DNA of 64,000 nucleotides. It comes from Desulfocapsa sp. (GTDB lineage Bacteria > Desulfobacterota > Desulfobulbia > Desulfobulbales > Desulfocapsaceae). The DNA is taken from positions 1 through 64,000 of the forward strand of contig JAQYVF010000016.1 in NCBI GenBank assembly GCA_030145625.1, read 5' to 3'. Under the pieces are notes generated by a model. The model made no database searches. It was given only the letters and a program-made list of their open reading frames with translations, and had not been told where the DNA came from. Shown here piece by piece: positions 37,112-45,981 of this stretch (position 1 is the stretch's first letter; each line of letters begins with the position of its first letter). The translations under genes were made by a program, and so were the position numbers.

Positions 37112-38137
37112 TTAATTTTGAGGTGTGGTGGGTTGACTGGAGTCAAGGGCATCATATGAGTTGACGATTATAACAAAGAGGTTGTTTTCTTTAAAAAAGA
37201 CCTGTTGCAGATCATAATTTTTATTGGGAACAAGCTCCAGGATTACCTGTATCCGGTCAGGATCAGAAAACTGCTTCACCCGGACACGATCCACGTAGTT
37301 GCCATGGCTGACCAGGTCTTTCACCACCTTATCACCCAGTCTTGTACCGGGAAAATCGCATATAACCCGAGGTACCCCGTCCTCTTTTCCAGAAACCGTG
37401 GGAGGATAAAAACCATTGAGTTTAAAGAGGACCATTTCCCCATTATTGGATGTATTCTCAAATGAGACATCGCTCAATAGTGGGTCAGGAGCAGGTTTAC
37501 CTACTTCCTCAACCACTGGACTCTCTTCTCCAACCGGTACATTAAGTAGAGGAGGAGCAGACTCTTGTCCTTCTGGTGCAGCGTCCTCGTTTGCAGTCTG
37601 ATCTCCTTCCGTCACTGCCTCCTTGGCCACGGATTCAGACTCAACCTGCTCTCTCGGGGCAACAAACTGGGGCGGCTCTTCTTTTTCCGGAGGCGTAGCG
37701 GCAACCGGATCCGCCTGCTGCGGAGGAAGATCTGCCGGAAAGAGGGTAATGGTCAGAATATTTTCATCTTTATCAAACTTCTGATCAAAATGATATTCTC
37801 CAGGAGAAGCAAGATCGATCACCACTCTGGTCTTATCAGGATGAACCCCCATGCGTATTTTTCGCACCATGCTGCCGTCGGCAAGAATGTTTGCCGGAAC
37901 ACTCCTGATCGGTCGTGTTTCCACAAAGTCAAAAACAACACGGGGATTATCGCCCTTCAGGGCAAAGGCCTTGGGAAGATGCGGACCATTGAGATGAAAA
38001 ATTACTGATGCACTGCTTCCATCCTTTTCCTGGTAAATCACCTTCTCAATCAGGGCATCAGCACCTTGTGCCGGTCCGGGAATGAAAGAAAGCAGAAAAA
38101 GAACAACCAGAGAAAAAACAGTATTCCGACTCTTCAT
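37112..38137 (-). CDS. AMIN-domain periplasmic protein
   Basis: 341 aa from ATG 38137; upstream in-frame residues precede the signal peptide and are not used. Signal peptide MKSRNTVFSLVVLFLLSFIP, cut near AQGAD. Two AMIN domains (about 25-125, with VVFDFVETRPI and HPDKTRVVIDLASPG; about 230-330, with FSDPDRIQVILELVPNKNYD) are joined by a long acidic Pro/Glu linker. AMIN domains target proteins to the cell wall or to secretins. No amidase domain follows. Confidence 0.8.
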   Translation of the reverse strand: MKSRNTVFSLVVLFLLSFIPGPAQGADALIEKVIYQEKDGSSASVIFHLNGPHLPKAFALKGDNPRVVFDFVETRPIRSVPANILADGSMVRKIRMGVHPDKTRVVIDLASPGEYHFDQKFDKDENILTITLFPADLPPQQADPVAATPPEKEEPPQFVAPREQVESESVAKEAVTEGDQTANEDAAPEGQESAPPLLNVPVGEESPVVEEVGKPAPDPLLSDVSFENTSNNGEMVLFKLNGFYPPTVSGKEDGVPRVICDFPGTRLGDKVVKDLVSHGNYVDRVRVKQFSDPDRIQVILELVPNKNYDLQQVFFKENNLFVIIVNSYDALDSSQPTTPQN

Positions 38138-38361
38138 AAAAGATAAACTCGTTAAAAGTTGATGACATCGTAACAATGAGACCTTAGTGAAACATAACAT
38201 GTTATTTTTTCAGGAACAAATCAGATACTTTTCTGAATACATCATCCTGTCTTGTAAAGTCAACCTATTTTCAGTAAATGAATATGGCTACACTTTCAAC
38301 AAAACCGGGCAATTCCCACTGAAGAAAGCTCTTCAACAGTGATAAGGCCCTTACAAAAACC

Positions 38362-40950
38362 ATGAGACCAACTCATATGACACGTAACATCAAGCAAAGA
38401 GAAATTTTACCTTTTGTTAACAAACCGGGACGTTACTTAGGGCTAGAGTACAACGCTAAAAATAAGAAGTGGGAAAAAAGTTCCCTCACCTGCGCCCTCA
38501 TCTTCCCCGATCTCTATGAAATAGGCATGTCCCATCAGGGATTACAGATCCTCTACCATCTCCTCAACGAGCATGAAGGAATCCTGGCCGATCGCTGCTA
38601 CTGCCCGGATAAGGATATGGAAGCACTTCTTCGCGAAAAAGACCTTCCTCTCTGCTCCCTGGAAAGCGGTCATTCCCTCCTTGAGTTCGACCTCCTGGGT
38701 ATCACCCTGCCCTATGAGCTCTGCTATACCAACATTCTTACCATCCTTGATCTTGCCAACATCCCACTCCGTGCTGAACTGCGAAGCGAAGGGATGCCTA
38801 TTGTCCTGGGTGGAGGTTCCTGCGGCTTAAATCCTGAACCGGTTGCCGATTTCTTTGACGCCATCCTCCTGGGAGATGGTGAAGAGGCCATTGTCGAGAT
38901 TGCAAAATGTATCCGCCTCTGCAAAAAAGAGCAATTGTCCCGCCCCCAAACCCTGGAGCAGCTTGCCGCAATCCCGGGAGTCTACATCCCCTCCCTGTAC
39001 CACCCCGTCTATAAGGATGATGGTACAATCGCTGAAATCACCCCGTTAAACCCTGCATTCCCCACTGTTCGCAGAAGGGTACTGGCAGACCTGTCCCAGG
39101 TTGATCACCTCCTCCACCCCCTTGTTCCCAACGGCAAAATTGTTCATGACCGCCTGGGCGTTGAAATCGCCAGGGGCTGCACCCGAGGGTGTCGTTTCTG
39201 TCAGGCAGGAATCATTTACCGACCGGTGCGTGAACGGAGCCCGGAACAGATCTTTGATATCGCCAGGCAGGGCATCGAGAACTCAGGCTTTAACGAGCTT
39301 GCACTCCTCTCACTCTCCACCGGAGATTACTCCTGCCTGTCTACACTCCTCCCTCAGCTCATGGATCGCTTTGCCTCACGGGTGGTCTCCGTCTCCATGC
39401 CCTCCATGCGCGTGGGCACTCTGACCCAGGAGGTTATGGATCAGATCAAACGAGTAAGAAAGACAGGGTTTACCCTTGCTCCGGAAGCAGGCAGTGAACG
39501 TCTGCGCAGGGTTATCAATAAGGGGATCACCGAAGAAGACCTACTCACCACCTGCCGTGATGCCTTTGGCCTGGGCTGGAAGGTCATGAAACTCTACTTC
39601 ATGATCGGATTACCCGGTGAAACACCAGAAGACGTAGATGCCATTGCAGAACTGGCCAAGATGACCAAACAGGTCGGCGCCCAAACCGGAAAAGGGCGTC
39701 TGCAGATCAACGTCAGTGTCGGAACCTTTGTCCCCAAACCCCACACCCCATTCCAATGGGAAAAACAGATCAGTATGGCAGAGAGCCGGGAAAAAATCGC
39801 TCGTTTAAGGGCCATCCTGCCAAAGAAGGGTATGAAGCTGAAATGGCATGATCCGGAACAGAGTCTTCTTGAAGGAGTATTTTCCCGCGGTGACAGAAGG
39901 CTGGCAAACCTCCTGGAAACTGCCTGGAAGAAAGGAGCCCGGCTTGACGCCTGGTCTGATTATTTTGATCTCACCCTCTGGGAAGAGTCGGCCCTGGAAT
40001 GTAACCTCTCCCTTGATGCTTTTCTGCGCGCCAGAGCGCATGACGAAATCCTGCCCTGGCAGCACCTGGACAGTGGCGTCGATACTGGTTTTCTTCTGGA
40101 CGAGCTTGAAAAAGCACACACGGAGGCCTATACCCCCGACTGCCGTTACCACGGCTGTCAACAATGTGGCCTCTGCGATTTCAAAGAGATCAAACCCATA
40201 GTCCAGAAAGAGAAAAGTGATCAGGAAGCAACTGATATCCCGAAGAAAAGCGTCAGCCTGCAATCTCCGGAAATCAATTCCCTTTCTGAAGAAGATAAGC
40301 ACTTTCGCTACACCGTTAGCTACTCACGAACAGGAGATATCTGCTACCTTGGTCACCTGGAAATCCTGCAGCTCATCTTTCGTGCCCTGCGACGAGCAAA
40401 AATCCGCACCAATTTTTCCAAGGGATTCAACCCTTCTCCCAAGGTCTCTTTTGGTCCCGCCTTACCTGTCGGTACCCAGAGCCTGGCTGAATTTTTTATC
40501 ATGGACCTACCTGAACCCCTGACCGACCTGCAAGCAACTCAAGTGCACCTGAACGATCAACTGATCGGCGGCCTGCATGTAGAAGAGATCACCCTCAGTG
40601 ACGGTTCCGTGCCGCAGCAACTTATTACCAGCTACCGTATCTGTTTAGAGCAACCGCTGACTGAAGAGGAGAAAAATCGAATCAAACACTTTTTGACCTT
40701 AGACGCGTTTTCCATTGAACGCAGACGCAAGGGGAAAATCAAAGAGATCAACCTCCGGCCTCTGGTGCTCAAACTTCAGATCGAAGAAAAAAACACCCTC
40801 TATCTGGATATGATCAGCAGGGCCACCGAGGCAGGAGTAAAACCTCTGGAGGCCCTGGCTGCAATCTTGATAAAAGATCAAAAGCAACTGCTCAGCTCAG
40901 AGCTTATAAAAACAGGATGGAAAGAATTGACAGAAGACAAACTAAAATAA
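38362..40950 (+). CDS. Radical SAM protein fused to a DUF2344 domain (TIGR03960-like)
   Basis: 862 aa. The N-terminal part contains a cobalamin-binding-like region (ALIFPDLYEIGMSHQGLQIL, LDLLGITLPYELCYTNIL with LGGGSCGLNPEP). The radical SAM core has the cluster motif CTRGCRFC (273-280) and the SAM-binding segments GFTLAPEAGSERLRRVINKG and KLYFMIGLPGE. A cysteine set near 595-607 (CRYHGCQQCGLC) may bind a further cluster. The C-terminal 220 residues are DUF2344 (VSYSRTGDICYLGHLEILQL, NFSKGFNPSPKVSFGPALPV). The two halves are separate genes in some bacteria. The reaction is not established; RNA or ribosome modification is often guessed. Start by family N-terminus; no good ribosome site. Confidence 0.88.
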   Translation: MRPTHMTRNIKQREILPFVNKPGRYLGLEYNAKNKKWEKSSLTCALIFPDLYEIGMSHQGLQILYHLLNEHEGILADRCYCPDKDMEALLREKDLPLCSLESGHSLLEFDLLGITLPYELCYTNILTILDLANIPLRAELRSEGMPIVLGGGSCGLNPEPVADFFDAILLGDGEEAIVEIAKCIRLCKKEQLSRPQTLEQLAAIPGVYIPSLYHPVYKDDGTIAEITPLNPAFPTVRRRVLADLSQVDHLLHPLVPNGKIVHDRLGVEIARGCTRGCRFCQAGIIYRPVRERSPEQIFDIARQGIENSGFNELALLSLSTGDYSCLSTLLPQLMDRFASRVVSVSMPSMRVGTLTQEVMDQIKRVRKTGFTLAPEAGSERLRRVINKGITEEDLLTTCRDAFGLGWKVMKLYFMIGLPGETPEDVDAIAELAKMTKQVGAQTGKGRLQINVSVGTFVPKPHTPFQWEKQISMAESREKIARLRAILPKKGMKLKWHDPEQSLLEGVFSRGDRRLANLLETAWKKGARLDAWSDYFDLTLWEESALECNLSLDAFLRARAHDEILPWQHLDSGVDTGFLLDELEKAHTEAYTPDCRYHGCQQCGLCDFKEIKPIVQKEKSDQEATDIPKKSVSLQSPEINSLSEEDKHFRYTVSYSRTGDICYLGHLEILQLIFRALRRAKIRTNFSKGFNPSPKVSFGPALPVGTQSLAEFFIMDLPEPLTDLQATQVHLNDQLIGGLHVEEITLSDGSVPQQLITSYRICLEQPLTEEEKNRIKHFLTLDAFSIERRRKGKIKEINLRPLVLKLQIEEKNTLYLDMISRATEAGVKPLEALAAILIKDQKQLLSSELIKTGWKELTEDKLK

Positions 40951-41266
40951 CTGTCGCAAGGTTTCCTCGCTTTGCTCTGGAAATCCTGTTGCCTCTACCT
41001 CTCTCTCTATGGTAGAAATATAGAACTATTCAAGTTGAAGGTACCTTGAGTAACTGAGGGCGAAACAATGCAATTGAGCCGAATTAATCTGCCGGGATAA
41101 ATAGCAACAATTATTTCATCGAAATCATGCTATCTTTCCTTCAACCTACGGCCTCTTCACTGAGCACTTAACGAGTAACGAAATATATTTACAAACTTGA
41201 ACCTGTATCTGTCCACCTTCTGTGTGATAACAGATATGCATACTTAGATTTTAAAAGGAGCCCCCC
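40951..41266. other. Intergenic region before trpB
   Basis: 316 bases with no gene. AAAGGAGCC just before the trpB ATG is a good ribosome site. A 12-base match to the repeat ends (GAAGGTACCTTGAG at 41039) is not followed by the rest of the element. No clear terminator or promoter is seen. Confidence 0.35.
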
Positions 41267-42613
41267 ATGACGACGAAGAAAATCGTCCTTCGCGATGACG
41301 AGATGCCAACCCAATGGTACAATGTAGCGCCGGACATCCCAAATGGACTGCTGCCGCCCCTGGATCCGGAAACCTTAGAACCCATGGGACCTGAAAAACT
41401 TGGTGCCATCTTTCCTATGTCTCTGCTTGAACAGGAAATGTCCGGTGAACGCTTTATTGATATTCCGGAAGAAGTTCTGGATGTCCTGAAGATATGGCGT
41501 CCCTCCCCTTTGGTTCGCGCCAGAAATCTGGAGCAGGCCCTGGGCACCAAGGCCAAGATCTACTTCAAGAATGAGGGTGTCTCTCCGGTTGGATCACACA
41601 AACCGAACTCTGCTGTGCCTCAGGCTTACTACAATGCCAAAGAAGGCATCAAACGTCTTGCCACTGAGACAGGTGCCGGTCAGTGGGGCTGTGCCCTTTC
41701 CTTTGCCACTCAAAAGTTTGGGATTGACTGCAAGGTATACATGGTACGCGTCTCCTTTGACCAAAAGCCCTACAGAAAATCAATGATGCAAACCTTTGGT
41801 GCCGATATCGTATCAAGCCCCAGTGAAGACACCAATATCGGTCGCCAGATCCGAAAGGAGTATCCTGACACTGCTGGCTCACTCGGCATTGCCATATCCG
41901 AGGCCATCGAAGATGCCGCCAGCCGCGAAGATACCAACTATGCTTTGGGATCTGTTCTCAACCATGTTATTCTGCATCAATCCATCATCGGTCTTGAGGC
42001 CAAGAAACAGATGGAAATCGCAGGTGACTACCCCGATGTCATTATCGGCTGCTGTGGCGGTGGTTCAAATTTTGCCGGCCTGGCCGTCCCTTATGTCCCC
42101 GACTACCTGGATGGAAAAAAGATTCGTTTTGTAGGGGTAGAGCCAGCCTCCTGCCCCTCACTCACCATGGGTAAACTGGCTTACGACTTCGGCGACGTGG
42201 CTCAGACCACTCCTCTGCTCAATATGTTCACCCTGGGACACGACTTCATTCCTCCGGGAATCCATGCCGGTGGCCTCCGTTATCACGGTATGGCTCCCAT
42301 TGTATCAGCAATGGTACGGGAAAATATCATTGACCCAATCAAAGTTCACCAACTCGAATGTTTTGAGGCTGGTGTCCTTTTTGCGAGAACAGAAGGAATC
42401 ATCCCGGCACCTGAAACCTGCCATGCCATCCGCGGTGCCATTATCGAAGCCACCCGTGACAAGGATGAACCCAAAACCATCCTCTTCAACTTCTCCGGTC
42501 ACGGTCTTATTGACATGGCCTCCTACGACAAATACTTTTCCGGGGATCTCCACAACTATGATTACCCGAAAGAGGCCATTGAGGCATCCATGGCCAAGCT
42601 ACCGAAGATTTGA
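41267..42613 (+). CDS. trpB: Tryptophan synthase beta-like protein (TrpB2 type)
   Basis: 448 aa, about 50 longer than the TrpB1 form and with the N-terminal extension of TrpB2 ([20 protein letters not shown]). The PLP lysine is K112 in GSHKPNSA and the phosphate-binding loop is [10 protein letters not shown]. The PLP enzyme joins indole and serine to give tryptophan. TrpB2 works without close TrpA contact, and no trpA or other trp gene is nearby, which suggests an indole-salvage role. It stands between a 316-base gap and the dacB-type gene, whose start lies in a hairpin after the trpB stop. Confidence 0.92.
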   Translation: MTTKKIVLRDDEMPTQWYNVAPDIPNGLLPPLDPETLEPMGPEKLGAIFPMSLLEQEMSGERFIDIPEEVLDVLKIWRPSPLVRARNLEQALGTKAKIYFKNEGVSPVGSHKPNSAVPQAYYNAKEGIKRLATETGAGQWGCALSFATQKFGIDCKVYMVRVSFDQKPYRKSMMQTFGADIVSSPSEDTNIGRQIRKEYPDTAGSLGIAISEAIEDAASREDTNYALGSVLNHVILHQSIIGLEAKKQMEIAGDYPDVIIGCCGGGSNFAGLAVPYVPDYLDGKKIRFVGVEPASCPSLTMGKLAYDFGDVAQTTPLLNMFTLGHDFIPPGIHAGGLRYHGMAPIVSAMVRENIIDPIKVHQLECFEAGVLFARTEGIIPAPETCHAIRGAIIEATRDKDEPKTILFNFSGHGLIDMASYDKYFSGDLHNYDYPKEAIEASMAKLPKI

Positions 42614-42634
42614 TATCTTCTTTCCACTACTGTG

Positions 42635-42673
42635 CTCATTGGTTTCTCCCATATCCTGGAAGAAACCAATGAG
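42635..42673 (+). promoter_or_regulatory. 13-bp hairpin overlapping the start codon of the dacB-type gene
   Basis: CTCATTGGTTTCT (42635-42647) pairs perfectly with 42661-42673 around a 13-base loop. The ATG (42669-42671) lies in the 3' arm and part of the Shine-Dalgarno (GGAAG, 42658-42662) in the loop and arm. No T-run follows, so it is more likely a translational control element than the trpB terminator. Confidence 0.55.
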
Positions 42674-43895
42674 ATCACAGCGAATGCTTCAGGGACATCC
42701 TTCCACACTTGGAGCAATCCTTCTCATCTTTCTCTTCAGCCTCCTTCCACTCTCCGGCCAGGCCAAAGAACACTCCGACCTGCAAAAGCATGTCATTCAC
42801 GGCGGTTATGCCCTGAGCAAAAACGGCCACATTACTATCTCAAAGGATCAAGAGAAAACCTTTATCCCTGCCTCCACCATTAAACTCATCACCAGTCTGG
42901 CCGCCTTGAAGATTCTTGGCCCGGATTATCGTTTCACCACTAGTATTTTTCTTGATGAAGAGCAAAATCTCTATATTCTCGGCTCCGGAGATCCCTTTCT
43001 GGTCTCTGAAAAAGTCACCTCCATTGCCAAATCAGTGGCAGATTTGGGGATAACTGAGATAGGAGATATTATTCTCGACGATTCACACTTCACCCTGGAA
43101 GGTGACGCTGATGGTTCCGCAAATTCAAAAAACCCTTATGACGCCAACTGTTCCGCTCTGGGAGTCAACTTTAACACCCTGCCCCTGCTTGTTACCCGCA
43201 ACGCAAAAGTGAGATCCCCGGAACCCCAAACCCCCTTCCTGCCACTTATGGGAAGAATCGGTAAAACTCTGAAGAGTGGTCGTCACCGAGTAAATATCAA
43301 TGCCTTCCCTGACCAAGGCGCACTCTCCAATACACTTCGCTATTGTGGTGAACTCTTCCAGGTGACACTCCAGCAGCAAGGTGTTAAAATGACAGGTATA
43401 ATCAGACAGGGTAAAATTCCTCCCGAAACACCCTTACTCTTACAATATGTTGCTCAGGAAACGGTTACCGACCTGGTGCGTTCCTGCCTGCTCTCTTCCA
43501 ACAATTTCATGGCCAACCAGCTCTACCTTGCTATTGGTATTGCTAAATACGGCGTCCCTGCAACCTGGGAAAAAAGTCAGAAGGCGGTCAATGCTTTTAT
43601 CCGTAACCAGTTACATCTCCAAGAAATGCAAGTCACCATGGTCGAAGGATCAGGCTTATCTCAAAAAAATCGCATCAGTCCGGAGGCCATGATCCAGGTC
43701 CTTGAAAACTTCAAACCCTATGCATCTCTTCTCCCAAAAAAATACGGGGTCCGCATGAAATCCGGAACCCTAACCGATGTGTACTGTTATGCCGGTTATT
43801 TCAAAAGGGGGCAAACCTTGAATCCTTTCGTTATCCTTCTTAACCAAAAAACAAATCAGAGAGATCGAGTATTAAACACCCTTTACCGCTTGTAA
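42669..43895 (+). CDS. dacB: D-alanyl-D-alanine carboxypeptidase/endopeptidase (PBP4 type)
   Basis: 408 aa from ATG 42669; a longer frame runs back into trpB but is not homologous. Signal peptide ends near LSGQAKEH. The three active-site motifs are present: S69-TIK (SxxK), S277-NN (SxN) and K364-SG (KTG equivalent). The family cleaves D-Ala-D-Ala ends or cross-links of peptidoglycan in the periplasm. It is somewhat shorter than E. coli DacB, with a reduced insert between SxxK and SxN. It lies 56 bases after trpB. Confidence 0.85.
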   Translation: MRSQRMLQGHPSTLGAILLIFLFSLLPLSGQAKEHSDLQKHVIHGGYALSKNGHITISKDQEKTFIPASTIKLITSLAALKILGPDYRFTTSIFLDEEQNLYILGSGDPFLVSEKVTSIAKSVADLGITEIGDIILDDSHFTLEGDADGSANSKNPYDANCSALGVNFNTLPLLVTRNAKVRSPEPQTPFLPLMGRIGKTLKSGRHRVNINAFPDQGALSNTLRYCGELFQVTLQQQGVKMTGIIRQGKIPPETPLLLQYVAQETVTDLVRSCLLSSNNFMANQLYLAIGIAKYGVPATWEKSQKAVNAFIRNQLHLQEMQVTMVEGSGLSQKNRISPEAMIQVLENFKPYASLLPKKYGVRMKSGTLTDVYCYAGYFKRGQTLNPFVILLNQKTNQRDRVLNTLYRL

Positions 43896-44306
43896 CTGGC
43901 CTCTTAAAGAAAAACAGTTGCAAATTTTATTGACAAGCAAAGAATTTTTCTTCCAACTACATGGATGATTCTTCTTCTCTTTTTCATTTAAGCGACAGGA
44001 AAACACCTCCCCTTCTTCCACCTAACCAATTGAATTAAATGCAATTAAAGGATAAAATGTTATACTGCCACATTGTTGTTTTCATTTTAGATTATCTTTT
44101 TTGAGGAAAGGTATGCTATAATTTTTTTGCACCACATGATTGATAACACTATTTCAATTCCCCATACAAATTCAAGGATCTACCAAAACTCATTATTGCT
44201 GGCATAGATCATGCTAACAAAACAGACATATGCTCTGTTGGCCTGCAAAAGTGCTATCGGACAACGTTATCCAAAGACAATTTTTTAGATCTAGAGGAGA
44301 GTAAGT
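43896..44306. other. Intergenic region with putative promoter of the rhodanese gene
   Basis: 410 AT-rich bases. TGCTATAAT (44114-44122) is an extended -10 box; a second possible promoter is TTGAAT (44032) with TAAAAT 17 bases later. The leader would be about 180 bases. CTAGAGGAG at 44290-44298 is a good ribosome site for the ATG at 44307. No gene is seen. Confidence 0.4.
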
Positions 44307-45644
44307 ATGAAGAGAACCATGACCCGATTCATTCCTTTTATCATCATGGCATCATTCTTGGTGACGGGATGTAATCATAATACCAAATCAACCACGAGTG
44401 CTGCCAAGCCTGCAGTAAGCACCGAGGCTAAAAAACCTAAAGGACCGGTATATAAAGGGAAAGTCGTAGGAAAGTCAAACAAAGCCAAGCAAATTTCCAT
44501 TGCTGTGGGTAAAGGCAAAAAAGCCAAAACCGTCATGGTCAGTTTCGACGACAAAACCAAGGGTCTCGAACATGCTGCCAAAGGACATGGCGCCATTATA
44601 GCCTACGAGATGCGTGATGGTGTTCCTTTTGCCACCGTAATCAAACCCAAACTTGCCAAACTGCCTCCCGGTGTCACAGTTATCCCTCCGGCCGAGGTAA
44701 ATACTCTGATCAACAGCGACAAAGACTTTCTGCTGGTTGATTCACGTCCAGGCAGCCGATACTCCGCCTCCCACCTTCCCGGTGCTGTTTCAATCCCTGT
44801 TTGTGAGATGCAGGAACTCCTGCAAAATCTGCCAAAAGACAAAGATAAGCTCCTCATCTTTTACTGTGGAGGGCCCACATGAGGCATGAGCCCCAAGTCC
44901 GCCGGTCAGGCGGTCAAAGCTGGTTATAAAAATATTCGTGTTATGCTTTCAGGCGAGCCTGCCTGGATCAAGGCAGGGTATCCGACCTATGCAAACTATG
45001 GTTGGGTCTGCCGCGGAAATATCGTTCTCATTGATCTGCGCTCCGCTGAAAAAGATGCCGCATCCCGTATTCCTCGATCGGTAAGCATTCCTTTTGCCGA
45101 ATTTGCAGACAACTACGATGACATTCCCATCAAGGCACCTGTGGTCCTCTACTCTGACAATGACAAAGAGACCGCTGCCGCTCAGAAGATCCTCTTAGAT
45201 AATGGCTACAAAAAAGTTTCTAGGGTAGAGGGTGGTTTCCTCGGTTGGAAACGGCTCGGTGGCAATTTAACAAAAGGACCGGTAGTCACCGATGTCCGCT
45301 GGAAAAGAATCCTCGCCGAGGGTGAAGTCTCTGTGGCAGAGTTTGAAAAAGCCCTGGCTGATCCAAAAGAGGCGACCATTCTCGATGTCAGGACCAGAGC
45401 TGAAGTCGCCGAAGGAAAATTTCCGAATTCTCAGCATATTCCTCTCGACGAACTCTGTAAGGACATGGACCAGTTCGTCTGTAAAATCCAAGATTTACAA
45501 AAAGATGAGAAGATTTACATCCATTGCACTACTGGTGCCAGAGCGGAGATGGCCTACAACGAACTGAAAAAGCGCGATTTCAATGCCTTTTTTCTGGTGG
45601 CCGAAGTGGAATGCGAAGGTGATGATTGCACCATAGAAGAATAA
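44307..45644 (+). CDS. Triple-rhodanese lipoprotein, predicted selenoprotein (Sec192)
   Basis: 445 residues if TGA 44880-44882 is read as selenocysteine; otherwise two frames (44307-44882 and 44886-45644) in the same phase. The N-terminus is a lipoprotein signal (SFLVTGC), followed by a Lys-rich linker and three rhodanese domains. Domain 1 (about 125-220) has the active loop C187-GGPT-U192-GMSPKSA; the strand before (LLVDSRPGSRYSASHLPGAV) and the helix after (AGQAVKAGYKNIRVMLSGEP) show that homology runs across the TGA. Domain 2 (about 235-315) lacks a catalytic Cys (LYSDNDKE). Domain 3 (about 350-435) has CTTGAR at 407-412. It probably handles sulfur or selenium sulfane groups in the periplasm. 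A nonsense mutation or sequencing error is the alternative, but the SECIS-like hairpin argues for Sec. Confidence 0.8.
44880..44913 (+). promoter_or_regulatory. In-frame UGA with SECIS-like hairpin
   Basis: TGA at 44880-44882 is followed after 16 bases by CCGCC (44899-44903), loop GGTCA (44904-44908) and GGCGG (44909-44913). The loop begins with GG, as required for SelB binding in known bacterial SECIS elements, and closely resembles the GGUCU loop of E. coli fdhF. The loop starts 21 bases after the UGA, within the usual range. Confidence 0.7.
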
Positions 45645-45981
45645 TTTTCCCTCCTTCCTGAGTTTTCTCAAGGAGAGGAACTTCCTCAAGTGGAAGAGCT
45701 GTGCAACCACACATCTCTTCCACTTTTTTTTACCCTTTTTTACTTCTACACATACACGCCGCAATCCCCCCGCGCTCTTTTTTCAATTTCACCACACCTA
45801 GCCAAGAATACTCATTCTTCTTTACTTATCACAACGATGTGGATACCATTACAAGACTCCAATGCGTAGTAGGTTAGCAGCTGAACTCATCAATACCATC
45901 AATTTCTCAAAATAGAGGAACAGCTAACGGCAACTCACGTATAAGTATCAGTATAACCAAAGTACAAGACAGGACAAATAC
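45645..45981. other. Intergenic region after the rhodanese gene
   Basis: 337 bases. It holds the terminator at 45688-45731. The rest, up to the DUF342 gene, shows no gene and no clear promoter. Confidence 0.4.
45688..45731 (+). terminator. Rho-independent terminator of the rhodanese gene
   Basis: AAGTGGAAGAG (45688-45698) pairs with CTCTTCCACTT, followed by a run of eight T. It lies 44 bases after the TAA at 45644, which supports the second frame being the true gene end. Confidence 0.85.

Noticed and set aside
41038-41052. GAAGGTACCTTGAG as a further MITE-like copy
   Set aside because: Only about 12 bases match the end; the following bases do not align and no second end is found.
44880-44882. 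TGA as a simple nonsense mutation splitting the rhodanese gene
   Set aside because: The phase is kept, codon use and homology continue, the stop falls exactly at the active-site loop, and a SECIS-like hairpin follows. It is not excluded without genome-wide Sec genes.
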